DNA of 64,000 nucleotides from Stichopus chloronotus (GCA_021234535.1 CM037838.1:24157969-24221968), one strand, 5' to 3'. Shown: positions 51,101 to 62,100, counted from the stretch's first letter. Program-made: numbers and translations. The notes: a model not told the origin generated them from the letters alone.

Positions 51101-54100
51101 ATCTACAAAACAAACGGAATTCTACAGTAAAGCTAACCAGCATCTTTTGAATCGTAGTAAGCCTGGGAAGCACTATTACTATTCAGACAGCGTACTGGGT
51201 GGGAACTTGGAAGGGCATTAGCGCAGTGCTAAAAGTTTATGAGCCTACTTCAGCTCAGAAATAAGAGATGCAATAGTGCCAAAGACAGGTAAGTGCAGAG
51301 TGAAGTCAATAAACTATTTTTGTGTACCAAAAAGTGTATGCAAAACTTGTGACTGTAGTGTTTTGGTGGATAGCATGTTGCAAGGTTGGACCGGTTTCAC
51401 ATTGAAGTGAATTTCTTCAATAGCAATGTGCTATTGCACATTACATTACAATGCTGACTTGTCCACAGGCTTCCTCACACACATGCATGGTTGCTCAGCG
51501 TCGTAAAAAAGCCGTCCTTCAAGACCTGAATTATTTCTCGTGCTCACTGCATTCTCTGAAATTTAACAGGCACCAGTATCTTGTTGTCATCGTTCCTAAT
51601 TCCTCACATTCAGCGTACTTTATCTCTCACATCTCACCATTCCCAACAGCTGATGGTCACCATACAGCACATCTCTCATACTCACTATATGGGCTCACTA
51701 TATGGGCTCACTATATGGGCTCACTATATGGGCTCACTATATGGGCTCACTATATGGGCTCACTATATGGGCTCACTATATGGGCTCACTATATGGGCTC
51801 ACTATATGGGCTCACTATATGGGCTCACTATTCCTCATCCTTCATCTCATGCACTGATCCTTCCTAATTTTTCGTACCCCATCCCATACCTCTCAAACTT
51901 AGTTCATAAATCCCTTGTACTCATTTTGGTCTTCCTGATCATCTCTTTATTGTCACTAAACATCTTGTGCTTACCGTTTCTCCTCTCTCTTTACTCACCA
52001 CTTCCAATCCTTATCTCATGTGCGTCACTATCCCCAACCTCTCATACTCACTGTTCCTAATCTCTTGTACTCATCTAGCCTTTCCTTGGTAGAAGCTATG
52101 AAAAGCCCTCCATTCTCAATCCATCCAGGCACCACACCTGTCTCTTCTTCCAGCACATCTCTGACCAGGTGACGCATGTAATTGAGGAGCTCTACTTCGA
52201 TATCTGAGGGGCGGAGCCTCCACACCAATCCTGAAGGTTTAGACCAATGGGAAAGTTTTCAAACATACAGCAGTGCATGAAAGTGACGTCAGTCTGCCAA
52301 AATTAATGATGTGGGCTTTGCAAATGAAGCATAAGCAAATATTCATGATGTTGGTTAGCAAATTGATTTCACTTCAGTTCAAATCATATTTTCTTATTAT
52401 TTAATCTACTAAAGCCAATGGTTACGGTTGTTCAAGTACTTCAATTATTCATAGTCCTCTTGCTAAGAATTTACATTTTAGAAGCTGGGATCAAACATCC
52501 TTTAGCCTCCTTTGTTGACTTGAATTCAATAATAGCCAGTAGTGAGCAACTCAGCTAATTTGGAGTAACATGTATCAGATAAATTTTTAAAACTATGCGT
52601 GCACTGGTGTAGACTTTGGCAATCTAGGTACAGCACTGCTTCGGCTAAAAGGAGTCATAGGTGTTTTTTTTGTCTTTCTTTTTTTTGGGTGGGGGGCTAC
52701 ATTTGATTAACTTTACATTTATCCAAACAAGGGATCAGAAGCAACATAGAATCCCCACCATTGACTCCATACATGTATACAGGAGAAGACATGTTATACT
52801 TTATTTCAGTCACAAAAAGGGGTCTGCTCAGTGGACTCAAGTGATGCTCAGGAAACACACCTTGATGACGCTAATCTCTTTGGACCATCTCATGCATTCA
52901 AGAATTTCAATGAGAGACATTTACATTATATACAATCTAATGTCAACAGTACAGAGATGCATATCAAAGCTGAACGACAAATTTTGTTGTTGTTCATTCA
53001 CATATATATACAGTACAACAGTAAAGCTTCCATGCAGTCGCTCTACCACTTGTATACTGTGCACAGAGGCAAAGAAGTACATAACCCCCAAAAGACACTA
53101 ATGAAAGGGAACATTCTTTAATTCTTTTACAACATAAATCTGTGAAGTATGCTACTTAACGTCAAGTACAAAAAGACAAAATTTTACAGAAAAAGCATCA
53201 CCACAATGGACATGTTTCAAAAAGGGGGTATTGCAGTCCTCCCAGAGCAGGGAAAATGATTCTTTCAGGGCACTGACACTTGTGTTTTCAAGGAAAGGGG
53301 GCAGTGCAGTGGACAGTGCGATGGGGAGTGATGTTTGCCAACAGGGCAAATCATGCTAACGAGTTGCAAAATGCATACTGTTGAACAAATGGAGTAGAAA
53401 ATGTAACTAAGCGATACTCAGCGCACACAGCAGGGCACCAACAGAGATTCTGCTTCACTTGTTCCTTTTTTGTTTCATTATGATACCTGTCCAGCTGTCC
53501 TGAGTGGCATCACAGTGAAAGGGGAAAATCAGGGCAATTAACAAAATTTTCAGGGAAAACACCCTTCTGCCCCCCCCCCCCCCCAATTCCTGTGAAATGT
53601 CTTCCTGTATGCCTATGGATATCACAGAGATTTATAGGATAAGTGAAATTCAGAAGTACCTACAGTAAATCAATGAAGAAAGATGCCAGGTTTGCTTTGT
53701 TTGCACAGGCAGTCATTATTTAGGAATTACCTCACATTGGGAAGTTCATGAAATGAATGCTTGGCATGAATACAAAAGTTCTTTAAATCTTGACCAAACA
53801 TATCTCATAAAGAACAAAACAGAAATACCTGCAGTGTGCCAAGTCGTGCCAGCAGTTAACTGGTCCCTTTCTAGTAGAACAGCATTTGACACACCTAGTT
53901 TAGTGAGGTGGTACAAGGTTGAGCAACCAATTGAGCCCCCACCGATGACCACCACATCAGCCTCTGAAGGTAGACCCTTGGGGGAATGCTTCTCATCTGA
54001 CTTGAGTGTTTTGTATGGCACACCACTCCCTGGTTTACTGCTCATTGATCTGACGCAAAGATACTTTCCACGACACTGTCGTGTCAGGTGTTGAAATGCT

Positions 54101-54117
54101 TGGAGTGTCCTCCACAT
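32858..54117 (-). CDS. SARDH: Sarcosine dehydrogenase, mitochondrial (fifteen coding exons)
   Basis: Oxidatively demethylates sarcosine to glycine in the mitochondrial matrix using covalent FAD and folate, passing electrons to ETF. Coding exons in order: 54117-53829, 52230-52052, 48236-48057, 47615-47491, 46504-46299, 45148-45019, 44804-44627, 43870-43729, 40765-40682, 39992-39879, 38994-38856, 38589-38328, 37869-37613, 33982-33814, 33155-32858. Phases agree except for one extra base in exon 4. Corrected length is 916 aa (human 918). The N-terminus [20 protein letters not shown] is basic and lacks acids, like a matrix signal. The FAD fold shows GGGSIG (59-64) and TWHTAG, whose His is the expected flavin attachment site. 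The C-terminal half is the folate-binding GcvT-like domain ([37 protein letters not shown]). DMGDH is the nearest alternative, but the text follows SARDH throughout. Confidence 0.95.
33814..33982 (-). CDS. SARDH: SARDH coding exon 14
   Basis: Residues 762-817: [47 protein letters not shown]. The acceptor is AAAAAAG behind a C/T-rich tract; donor GTAAGC. No long open frame marks it; it was placed by homology and phase. Confidence 0.9.
34079..35402 (+). mobile_element. GGCAAGGAATC-tailed repeat family, copy A
   Basis: The head CCAGAAAGCCAAAAGGCTTT is followed by GTGATTCCTTGC. The body carries TCCACCAAAAGCAATAGGGA and a second unit near 35180. Then come a CA run (35286-35345) and the tail GATTCCCCTGCC, ACAAGGAATC and an A-rich end. 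The middle (34340-35120) does not match other copies and may be an insertion. Confidence 0.6.
35286..35345. repeat. CA microsatellite
   Basis: Interrupted CA run inside repeat copy A. Equivalent runs lie at 37217-37256 and 42361-42390 in copies B and C, always just before the hairpin tail; a further run at 43459-43474 is independent. Confidence 0.85.
35466..37324 (+). mobile_element. GGCAAGGAATC-tailed repeat family, copy B
   Basis: The head AACGCCAAGAGGCTTAGTG leads to ATTCCTTGCC. The right half holds diverged units with TGACCTTTGACCC (36495), TCACCTTTGACCT (36960) and TGACCTTTGACCT (37099). Then come a CA run (37217-37256) and the tail GATTCCTTGCTCGCC, GGCAAGGAATCAAAAA. No coding frame. 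Confidence 0.65.
37613..37869 (-). CDS. SARDH: SARDH coding exon 13
   Basis: Residues 676-761: [51 protein letters not shown]. Acceptor TCCCATAG, donor GTAAGG. Confidence 0.95.
38328..38589 (-). CDS. SARDH: SARDH coding exon 12
   Basis: Residues 589-675: [48 protein letters not shown]. Acceptor TTCAACCCAG, donor GTAGGC. Confidence 0.95.
38856..38994 (-). CDS. SARDH: SARDH coding exon 11
   Basis: Residues 543-588: [46 protein letters not shown]. Start of the folate-binding half. Acceptor TTTTACAG, donor GTAAAA. Confidence 0.95.
39879..39992 (-). CDS. SARDH: SARDH coding exon 10
   Basis: Thirty-eight codons (505-542): [35 protein letters not shown]. Acceptor ATTCGCAG, donor GTAAGC. Found by homology and phase rather than by frame length. 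Confidence 0.93.
40682..40765 (-). CDS. SARDH: SARDH coding exon 9
   Basis: Twenty-eight codons (477-504): [19 protein letters not shown] then YFLPTGTAP. Acceptor TTAATCTACAG, donor GTGAGC. Confidence 0.94.
41507..43411 (+). pseudogene. Decayed Bel/Pao-like retrotransposon gag, split by a repeat insertion
   Basis: An ATG at 41507 opens [19 protein letters not shown] and runs to about 41654, where repeat copy C interrupts it. The same frame resumes after 42450 ([18 protein letters not shown]), meets an in-frame TAG at 42519, then stays open to 42854. Further fragments in shifting frames, [14 protein letters not shown] near 42877 and [11 protein letters not shown] near 43000, resemble the DUF1759-type gag region of Bel/Pao LTR elements. 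A fragment [13 protein letters not shown] near 43308 resembles its zinc-knuckle region. Stops, frame changes and a gap show it is dead. No protease, reverse transcriptase or LTR was found nearby. Family assignment rests on motif memory and is moderate. Confidence 0.6.
41655..42450 (+). mobile_element. GGCAAGGAATC-tailed repeat family, copy C (best copy)
   Basis: Head CCAGAAAGCCATAAGGCTTT, then four tandem units of about 130-150 bases starting near 41807, 41939, 42071 and 42219. Each reads roughly TGACCTCAAATGACCTTTGA, ACAATAGGGATCATCTACTC, AAGTATGACATCAGTCA, GAGATATAGTGTTTACAAG. Next a CA run (42361-42390), then the tail GATTCCTTCTGC, GGCAAGGAATCAAAAA. TTTGAT stands at both edges (41646-41651 and 42450-42455), a possible target duplication inside the gag remnant. 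Confidence 0.72.
43729..43870 (-). CDS. SARDH: SARDH coding exon 8
   Basis: Residues 429-476: [44 protein letters not shown]. Acceptor TTTTGCACAG, donor GTGAGA. Confidence 0.95.
44627..44804 (-). CDS. SARDH: SARDH coding exon 7
   Basis: Residues 370-428: [50 protein letters not shown]. Acceptor TCTATAAAG, donor GTAAGG. Completes the FAD oxidoreductase domain. Confidence 0.95.
45019..45148 (-). CDS. SARDH: SARDH coding exon 6
   Basis: Residues 327-369: [42 protein letters not shown]. Acceptor AATTTTTCAG, donor GTGAGT. Confidence 0.96.
45360..45670 (+). mobile_element. tRNA-derived SINE
   Basis: A box-A-like TGGTTTAGTGG (45366-45376) and a box-B-like GGTTTGATCCC (45432-45442) lie in the spacing of a tRNA with a long variable arm. 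They are followed by an unrelated body with GCTTCCTCCACATG and GTGGTTGCTGAGAG. The body recurs, diverged, at about 51468-51530, which supports an interspersed element. The cloverleaf is not intact, so it is not a tRNA gene. Confidence 0.65.
46003..46229. mobile_element. CAGGCCTTGA MITE, copy 2
   Basis: Bounded by CAGGCCTTGAATTC and AACTCAAGGCCTG, 227 bases including a T run near 46080. Shares GCACACCTACCAC and CAATCTATGAAAGTT with copy 1. Ends 70 bases from SARDH exon 5. No clean target duplication. Confidence 0.75.
46299..46504 (-). CDS. SARDH: SARDH coding exon 5
   Basis: Residues 258-326: [54 protein letters not shown]. Acceptor AATTGATAG, donor GTAAGT. Confidence 0.96.
47491..47615 (-). 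CDS. SARDH: SARDH coding exon 4, with an apparent +1 frameshift
   Basis: Begins VITDC in frame, then continues [19 protein letters not shown] in the next frame because of a CCCC run (47598-47601) where CCC fits the family. 125 bases where 124 keep phase. Ends [10 protein letters not shown]. Acceptor TTGCTTCCAG, donor GTAGGT. Confidence 0.88.
48057..48236 (-). CDS. SARDH: SARDH coding exon 3, probable GC donor
   Basis: Residues 157-216: [55 protein letters not shown]. Acceptor CTCTTAG. The end is AAAG|GCAAGT, the consensus for GC-AG introns; no GT at this spot keeps the homologous ending. Confidence 0.88.
51468..51530 (+). mobile_element. SINE body fragment
   Basis: GGCTTCCTCACACACATGCA then GGTTGCTCAGCGTCGTAAAA matches the body of the SINE at 45360 with substitutions. 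The tRNA-derived head is missing. Confidence 0.45.
51681..51830. repeat. Minisatellite CTCACTATATGGG, eleven perfect units
   Basis: Eleven identical 13-base units from 51681 to 51823 and a partial CTCACTA. The unit is not a multiple of three, so all three frames stay open and yield periodic [17 protein letters not shown] translations; these are not proteins. Lies about 220 bases from the exon 2 donor. Confidence 0.95.
52052..52230 (-). CDS. SARDH: SARDH coding exon 2
   Basis: Residues 97-156: [47 protein letters not shown]. Acceptor ACCTTCAG, donor GTGAGT. The donor end lies in CTCATACTCACT-like low-complexity text shared with the intron. Confidence 0.95.
53829..54117 (-). CDS. SARDH: SARDH coding exon 1
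   Basis: Residues 1-96: matrix targeting signal, linker, FAD motif [19 protein letters not shown], and TTWHTA. The exon starts at 54138 after TTCTTCACAG, leaving 21 bases of UTR. Donor GTATTT. Confidence 0.95.
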
Positions 54118-54138
54118 GGTGGAACTTTCCTAAATATT

Positions 54139-56025
54139 CTGTGAAGAAAAAAAAAATGCAAATTCCTGCTACATGACAGCTACGCCTTGTACAAATACAT
54201 TTCTGCACTTTTAACATAACTTCTCACTGACTATGGGTTGAAAGTCAAAAGACTTGCTGACCTTCTCGAAAAAAAAAAATACTGCACAATGGTTGTGCAT
54301 AGTCTCTCAGAGTTATTAAATAAACAAACAAACAAACAAACAATCCAGTTGACCCTTGAGAGGATGATCCTTCCAGAGACTTGGTCTTATCCAGTGAGAT
54401 AGCAAGGAATATGCAAGAGGGCAGAGATCAGTTCCAGTGATTAATGCTGCAATAGTTAAAAAATTGACATACAGTGTGTCTTGCAGTCCTTCCTGCTCTT
54501 TAAGTTTCCGTTCATGACCCTTGGTACAAGTGCAAGGTATAAAGTTAAAAAAAAACAAAAAACTAACATGTCTCCTCACGAAAATGCAAGATTTTGAAGA
54601 CGTCGATCATACCATCATTGCATAATCTGAGGTACTGGGGGTGAAGGAATGCCAATAGCAATAAGACATGCACTCATTTTACGGAAATCAATGAATACCT
54701 CTTCATAAATTTGTTGCCCGCTTTTGTATCAGTTCAAGGCAGCTGCCTCATATCGGACTTCCTCATACAGTATCAGACTTAGTGTGCAGACTCCAAACAC
54801 CCATACAGTACATACAAGAGTTGGACGTACCAGTGACTTGTGAAGAAGTTAAACATTTCAGATTCAATATTCTGGAAAGTTCACATAATTAATAAGACCA
54901 AGAACTCTATTTACCTTAGCACAGATATTGTCAATATGACTTGAAAAAGATAAATTGGATTGGAAATTCAATAGCTCTCACTGGCTTAATTTATTCTAGA
55001 AAGTGACATTTTAGATAGCCGAGGTGGTAAGTACTGTTTTTACAGTATAATGGGGTGACCATCGAATGCACTATTGAGGAAATATATCATTCCAATTTTG
55101 TGACAGTTCTACCTACAAAGCTTGAAGCATTTTCTTATACACCAGTATTGTCTCAAATAAATATGTATTCATTGCAAAGAAAAATCGTGTCACCAGAGGT
55201 GAGATTATTCTGCCTTCTTCACAACAACCCAAACAAAATTAGCTTTCCTTAAAGTGTCTGTCGAGTGTGCCTGCCGTTGATTTATTGTTGGAATAACAAA
55301 AAAAAATGGTAGGGTGCTTCACTATTTCAATCTGCCTAACCTAAGCTTCCAAAAGTTGTAATTTGTAAATGTTAGGCTAGAGGCACGTTCCACAGGCGCG
55401 CGCAGTCAATGGCTACCTTATAATACAGGGTTGTTAAGAGGGAGGGGAGTCTGCAAGAGAGTAGAAATGAATACCCTTACATATGACCCCCTTTGCAGAG
55501 AAAATGTTGACAATGGCCTACTGCCATTTCAATTACACCAAGAAATCTCTAAATCTAAGTCATCTCTGTAAAGGACCACTTTGTATCAGTTGGCCTTTTT
55601 TAAGCATTTTGCCATCGACTTTCATCATTGGTTTTAAGATGCCGTCTATGTCTCTCCTTTAACACTGTTTTCTGTCCTTCATTTCACGCTTGTTGCTCAG
55701 CGCCTTGATCAGATACCCCACTCTGGATTGTGGTGCTTATAAATGTATGTTATTATCATTATTAAAATAGTTCATCGTCTAGGCAACAAAGCCAAAGATG
55801 GCCAACTGACGCCATTATCAACCAAAACGCAACTGTTCCATGTTCGCTTAATTAGTTGTGGTTCTATTCCCCCCTCAGGAATGTCCCTAGAACTATGCCT
55901 GACTTTAACACTGGCTTAATGCCACACTTACCTCCAATCATTTACTTACAAGTACAGTACAGTACATTCCCCTACCTCAATCCAAATAATTGGACCAAAA
56001 ACCAACGTCCAACCAACGGCAAATT
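54139..56025 (-). other. Upstream/first intron of SARDH
   Basis: Begins at the acceptor TTCTTCACAG before SARDH exon 1, so at least one 5' UTR exon lies further right. Holds an AAAC run (54320-54341). The text near 55690-55760 (CGCCTTGATCAGATACC, GTTATTATCATTATT) recalls a retroelement 3' end. No exon identified. Confidence 0.4.
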
Positions 56026-56026
56026 G

Positions 56027-56252
56027 AAGGCCTGGTGTTCTGAGGCGTGCAAGTGCGATTGCACACCATCACTCACCTCAAATCACTGTATGGAGCATGA
56101 TCTTTGGCACACCTAGATGAGACTAGGAACTTACATAAATCTATTCAATTGAGTTCAATAAAATAGCACACCTACCACACTCCTTAATTTTCTGAGGAGT
56201 GTGGGTTGTACTTGTAGCACACCTGGAATCTAAAACTCAAGTCAAGGGCCTG
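56027..56252. mobile_element. CAGGCCTTGA MITE, copy 3
   Basis: Same internal words as copies 1 and 2 (GTGCAAGTGCGATTGCACACC, AGCACACCTACCACACTCCT). The left end is diverged (GAAGGCCTGG); the right end is CAAGGGCCTG. About 226 bases. Confidence 0.7.
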
Positions 56253-58300
56253 AAATGGACTCCTTCCCAATGCCGCCCACCCCCTTGATGCTCACTTCAA
56301 CTAAACACATGTGTTGGAGTTGGGGTAGGGCCAAGACAAGTACTGAAGTATGCCTAAATGAAGCATGAACTTAAGCCCACACATTTGGCCTTAATGACCA
56401 AGACTGTAAGAGTAGGACCTACTGTAGGATATGGTCTCGCTTACTTAAAATTAACTTAATCGAATCAACGTTAGCTAGGGTCCTACTTGATTTTTTTTTC
56501 AAACAGTGCTACGTTGGTCCCTTCTGAGAGTGAGAGTACTGTAGCTTCCTGTGTCGGTGTGAGAGCGGTGATGAACGTCAAGTTTTCAGCTCATTAAAAT
56601 AGTCAAGGTCTAAACTTTGTACAGTGGCTGTGTAGGTTTACTTCAGTTTACAGTTTTCATAATTTGCAAGTGCACTAATTTCTACTTCTACACAGCACAC
56701 AAAAGTTAGGCCTTATGCTAAGTTGTTTATATACTAATAATATAGCGTCAGACGTAAACACAACATTCACTGCACAACTTCCACCAGTCAACTTCCATTT
56801 GGCGCACGATCTAAAGGTCTCTTTCTGCAAAAAATTCACTTGCACCAACGGTAGAAGCAGCCACTTTCGATAATTATAATTAAACACGGCCTATGGCACT
56901 GTTGTTAAGTGCAATACATGCTGGTATAGTGCACAACGTCGCACACGTTCACGAACGTTTCCGAAAGACTACAGCTAGGCCTAGCGCAGTACATTTACCC
57001 TGGATTAAGTTACCTGACACGGTCTCAGTAACTAACACTATGATCTCCTGCAGTAGGTCAGTTCGTAGTTGTCATCGTTTGTAAACACCAAAGTAAGTTG
57101 AGGTCATGGCTAGGGCAAGGGCACCATGATTAGTGCAAATTTGCAGGAGGGATATTTGGATACAATGAGACTATATGATTACATGTTAAGTAGCTATATG
57201 GTGACACCATAATTACATAATTGCTAAATCTCGATATTTTCACAACTTCTTCAGTCACTTACCGTCATGTATATTTACTCCGAAAATATGGTTTCCCTAT
57301 TGAATTTAATTTGTACAGCTTTAACTTGTAACGTACCCTTCGAACCAAATGAACGAATCACACGTTCACCATTTGTTCCTAATTCCTGCCCAAACCAGAT
57401 GGCACTGGCTGCTCGTGACGGATTTTCAAGGAGTGCAGTGGAGCGTTTGAGGCTCCGAGAGGAGTGCGTATCATCATCCCCATTGTCCTGATAGGCTCAA
57501 ATTTGTAGGATCTGGGCGGACTTATCCACTCCTTACGTTACGATGGGTTAGGATGGACATCCCTTACACGTTACAAAAATGATTCAATTATCTGGTAGGA
57601 ATTCTCTGTGTGATTGTGATTTCTTAGAGGTTTGTGCATATTCCCGTACGTGTTCGTAGCCAGTAAGAAGCTGGTGAAACCAAGGAGGTTCTCCTTGATG
57701 AAACCTTGACTTGATGGAGAAAGTTTAGCTTTTCTCACAGAGTGCCAATGAGCGCAATAGTCTGCCCGAATGGGTTGATAATTCCTCTTTAGTAAATAGC
57801 TTTAATAAGGCGACGGGGATATGGAAAGCCATTGTAACATTTACTCCGGAATTTCAGACATCATAATTGGATATAGTGTTCATTTTTTATGTGTTTTGAT
57901 TTTGTATTGGTTCTGTATAAACTGTTTTTCCTTTTTATTGTACAGAGCTTTGAGGCCAGTCTGCAGATTGCGCTTTATAAGTTGCCAATATTATTATTAT
58001 TATTAACATTATGATTATTATTGCTGTTGTTATTATTATATAAAAAATAATAGAAAACAGGACAATTCTCAGTGATAACATTTATTCTGTACACAAATGC
58101 GACATGTTTCGAAAGAACGACTTTTATTATCAGGTAACAAAGCTAGAATAAAGACTTGATACCAACTACTGGTTAAAGGCAGTGACGCATGTAAAATAAA
58201 GAGATTTAGCCCAATAAGGTGATCAATGGGCTCTCTACTTGTCTGTTAAGATATAAATATAAAAGAATTGTCGTGTTTTCAATTGGTATTACATTGTTGT
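56253..58300. other. Gene-free region; possible SARDH 5' end
   Basis: On the minus strand CATGACG|GTAAGTG near 57258-57266 is a good donor and could end a SARDH 5' UTR exon; nothing confirms it. GCTTTGAGGCCAGTC and an ATT run at 57945-58010 look like a retroelement tail. No coding exon. Confidence 0.3.
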
Positions 58301-58309
58301 ACATATCTA

Positions 58310-59125
58310 AAATTAAACGAAATTAAATTCAAGATATCTTTCAGTTCAGTTCGAGATATCTGGAATTAAATTCAAGATATCTGAAACTTAGTTGGAGATA
58401 TATAAAGTAGAGTTTTAGATATCTGAAATTTATTTTGAGATATCTGAAATACTTCAGATATGGTGAAAAGCTTCAGATATCTCAAACACAACTTATACAA
58501 AATGGTACCGACTTCCATCGGGCCTGCATTGGAAAGTTGAATGCACTGTACTTATCAGGACTACGTCTAACAGAAAGATATTAACTGATAATTATCGTAA
58601 TGTGATGATCGTTGACCTGGCACAACCTTCTAATTGACAGAAAGTATACATAAATGAATTAAACACGGTTTACGTGGGCTGCATTCCGGATATCTCTATT
58701 TCAATTTCAGATTTCTAACTTTTAATTTCATATATCTCTAATTCAATTCGATCCAGATATATCTTAAATTCAATTGCAGATATCTTCAATTTAATTAGAG
58801 ATATTTAAAATTCAATTTGAGATATGTGACATTCAATTTGAGATGTCTGAATTAGAATCATCTGAAACTGAATTTTAGATATCTGAAATTGCATAAGAGA
58901 TATCTGAAATTGATCTGCAACGGAATTTTAGATATCTGAAAATGAATTTTAAATAACTAAAATTCTTTGGTATTTTGAGATATCTCAGTATTATTTCAAG
59001 ATATCTGCAATTATTTTTAGATATCTGTAAGAAATTAAAGATATTTTAAATTCCATTTTCAATATCTGAAATTAATTATACATATCTGACATTAATCAGA
59101 AATGTCTGAAATTCCTAATTAAATG
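58310..59125. repeat. Array of AGATATCT-type palindromes
   Basis: About 30 units of roughly 20 bases around GAGATATCTGAAATT, with GATATC variants, at 58320-58500 and 58685-59125. Orientation partly flips between blocks (GAAATTNA against TNAATTTC), so the halves can pair. The gap (58500-58685) is not repetitive. No coding frame, ends or target duplication are fixed. Confidence 0.75.
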
Positions 59126-62100
59126 TTAACATAGCTTTCCATACGGGTAACATTGATAAGTTTTATTGTGACTGCATCAGAATCTGATTATGCTGAGCTT
59201 TGTTGGGTAGGCTATTAGTTGGATTATTTTATTCTTTTTTTTTTCCTTGAGGGATTTGGATTACAGGCATCTTATGAGGCCTTTGCCCTCCTTTGCCCTT
59301 TAACTTGTTATGTTATGTTATGTTACGTCAGATCAGTGCGTGATTCCAAACTGGGCAGTGCGTACCTCCCCGCCGATAGCGTCTTAGTACCGTAACCCGA
59401 TCGTCATGATTGCGGCAAATGAGATACCATATTAGATTTAACAGGATCTATAAAAGTAACAAATTATTTTTCACTGCAATTAGTCTGTAACTGTCTTTTT
59501 TTTCAATGATAGTTACATTTTTCATTGTCCAGGCAAGGAGGAGGTGTGTTAACAAAAAGCTAGTGAATTCCTTTGGTTGTAAACATGATTACCCTGCAAG
59601 GTTATTTAAGTCGCACGAACTTCTCTCATTAATACATTTCTACATATACGCCATTTGACGACGGATGTCATGGTGTCTGATACTGTATAGATAGAACAGT
59701 AAAACTCTGCAAGGTAAGCGTAATTGCCAGAAAAATCAGAAAATACGTATTTTGATCCTCGTTTTATGCACATGGTGCATGTGAGTGGTGATTTCCAACG
59801 CCTTTCTTGGAAAGGGGGCTTTGAACTGGAAACAACTGCGTTAAGATATCGCACGCACCGTGCATGGAAGACCACAAAATAGCGAGAATTTGCAAATCAG
59901 TGATGGAAACATTATCTGACCGAGACCAGAGATCTCTGGACTTCGGACCAAACGGCGTTAGTCAGGTTTCAGCGTAATGATCAAAGCATTATTTTTTTTT
60001 CAATAATCCGTAAAAATCTGTCGTATTCGATTAACTCAAAGCTCAAATGAACAGCTTAGTCACGTCTGAGCTGGTCTGTGATATCTGGGCTGGAATCAGA
60101 AGACGTTTGTTGTATGATGACGTCATGCAGTGTATTCCGAGGTCTTCCTCCCTGCCTGGCAGTTGGTGTATAAATAACGGCTACAGTAAAATAGTTTTCA
60201 CGGTCGTTATTCAGATATACTTCCCTTTTGATGACCAAAAGTGGGAGTTACATATCAGTTCTCGGAAGTCACCTGAAAAGCTAGGGTACTCAGTACCGTA
60301 CGCGTGCCCAGACGTCAAGCTTTGCAGCCTTCTAGTTCCCCCCCCCCCCCCCCCCCCACTACGAACATGTATTTTTATGCACCAGCTCTGACTGCATTTT
60401 TAATACCGCTTAGATTCCGAATTTCCTACTCAGTATGCGGACATATGAAAAATACGAAAATTCGTGTATACCAATGTAATCATTTCAACTTAGTAACACT
60501 CACTTTTCCTCAAAGTTGAAATATTTCTGTTTTTTAACATGAAACGTGAAGACTCTTAAATATAGAGACCTTTAGATGAGACAAATCTGTAAATTGTTTG
60601 CAGGTGTTAGGGCATGTACGTTGAAAAACGGTAGATACCAGTACCCGCTTGGAAGGTTACCCTCTCCACCATCACCTATCCCGTATACCCCAGATGTGTT
60701 TAACGAACTATGAGCTAAAACACTGACACGCTCATGTCACCACTCTGCCGTTAAAATGTGTACCATACATATCGTGGCACTGTTACTAAGTGCTTAGATG
60801 TAAATTTGTGCAAGACACCTCACAGTCAAATCTCGACCTTTAAAAGCTCATCTTATCTCTTGATGCCTCCGTTATTTACCAAGCTGACACTCACTGACAT
60901 TGACAAATTATTTTGTCGACATATTGATCTTGCCGATAAGACTTAAGTCACACTATTTGAAATAATGAAAATATTTGTGTATATCGTATGACATATGCAT
61001 GTGGTAGGCCCATCCGTTAGAAGGCCATTACGCGGATCCCATTCTGACAGATGGAGAAACGAGTTCTTGTGGATTGTCACTGAACTGAAGAGGATTCGCC
61101 CCCGCCAGTAAACTGTTAAAGAAAAAATGTGGAAAAAGAGAAATAAAATAGTAATGGCATGTCATTATAACCTTTGTAATTGTTACGTTGTACCATGTAT
61201 AGCAAAGTCAAATTCTAAATTAATTAAACAACATTACTTTTTTAATGGAATAGACAGAGCATGTTACTACGTGAATATAGTTGCAGTTCTTAAACATATG
61301 ATAAATATTGTCGAAGTTAAAAAACTTGACCAAATATTTTCACGTCGAAAATTTCTGTATCACAGAATCAAAGAGTGAATGTCTGAGTTGCAGTGTTGTA
61401 CTACCACATTGCTTCAGTGTGTCTTGTCAGTGTTCGCGAACGCAAGTGAGATATTTTTAGCTGCTTCTTCTAAAGTATTGTCAACATCTCAAATACTACA
61501 TGTGGTTAATTAATCCATTTCCCATTATGAATTCTCTGCTCAAATAAGAAAAAAAAGTACCTTGTACAAAATTTTAAACGTGAACTATGTCTTTGAGATC
61601 GCTTTTTTTTTTGTTCTTGTGCAAACCATTTCTAGCTTTCTAGCTATAACTGTGGAATTTAACTTTAAATCTTAGTCACTGATCAGGAGAAAGCACGACA
61701 TTCTGCAATCTGGACAAACATAAATAGGACACCGCCCCTCCCTCCCCCCCCCCCCCCCCAATGCTGAAATTTTGGATATCCATTGGTTGTGACAACATTG
61801 CTCTTAATTAGGGAATATATCCTGTGCACATCGATTCTCAGTGTAGCCAGTCTGAGTGTTGACTGATCCGACCAGTTTTTATCTTTAGTCAGGTTATTTG
61901 CATGATTGCAGTTAATCGTCAGTGGTGAAATCTCTGTTAATAAACTCATTCATGTTTGTAACCCGTCGAAAGCACAGACAGGACATCTAGGGCAACTCTG
62001 ACTGGCACTGCGTAAAATAGAGGGCGCATAGCAACCATTTTGCCCAGTCGTTTAACGCGTTGCATGCGTGCACGTGCACTGCTGATGTGAATGAAAAGTG

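Larger units (their letters stand above)
48237..52051 (-). other. SARDH intron 2
   Basis: 3.8 kb with a 13-base minisatellite (51681-51830), a SINE body fragment (about 51468-51530) and no recognisable exon. The open frame near 49012-49277 shows no SARDH similarity. Confidence 0.55.

Noticed and set aside
51451..52060. Long plus-strand open frames with periodic [13 protein letters not shown] repeats
   Set aside because: Produced by the 13-base minisatellite, which keeps all three frames open. No start context, splice sites or family.
59606..60519. Open frames near 60 kb as genes
   Set aside because: No recognisable domain, C-run artefacts in the translations, and no plausible splice context.
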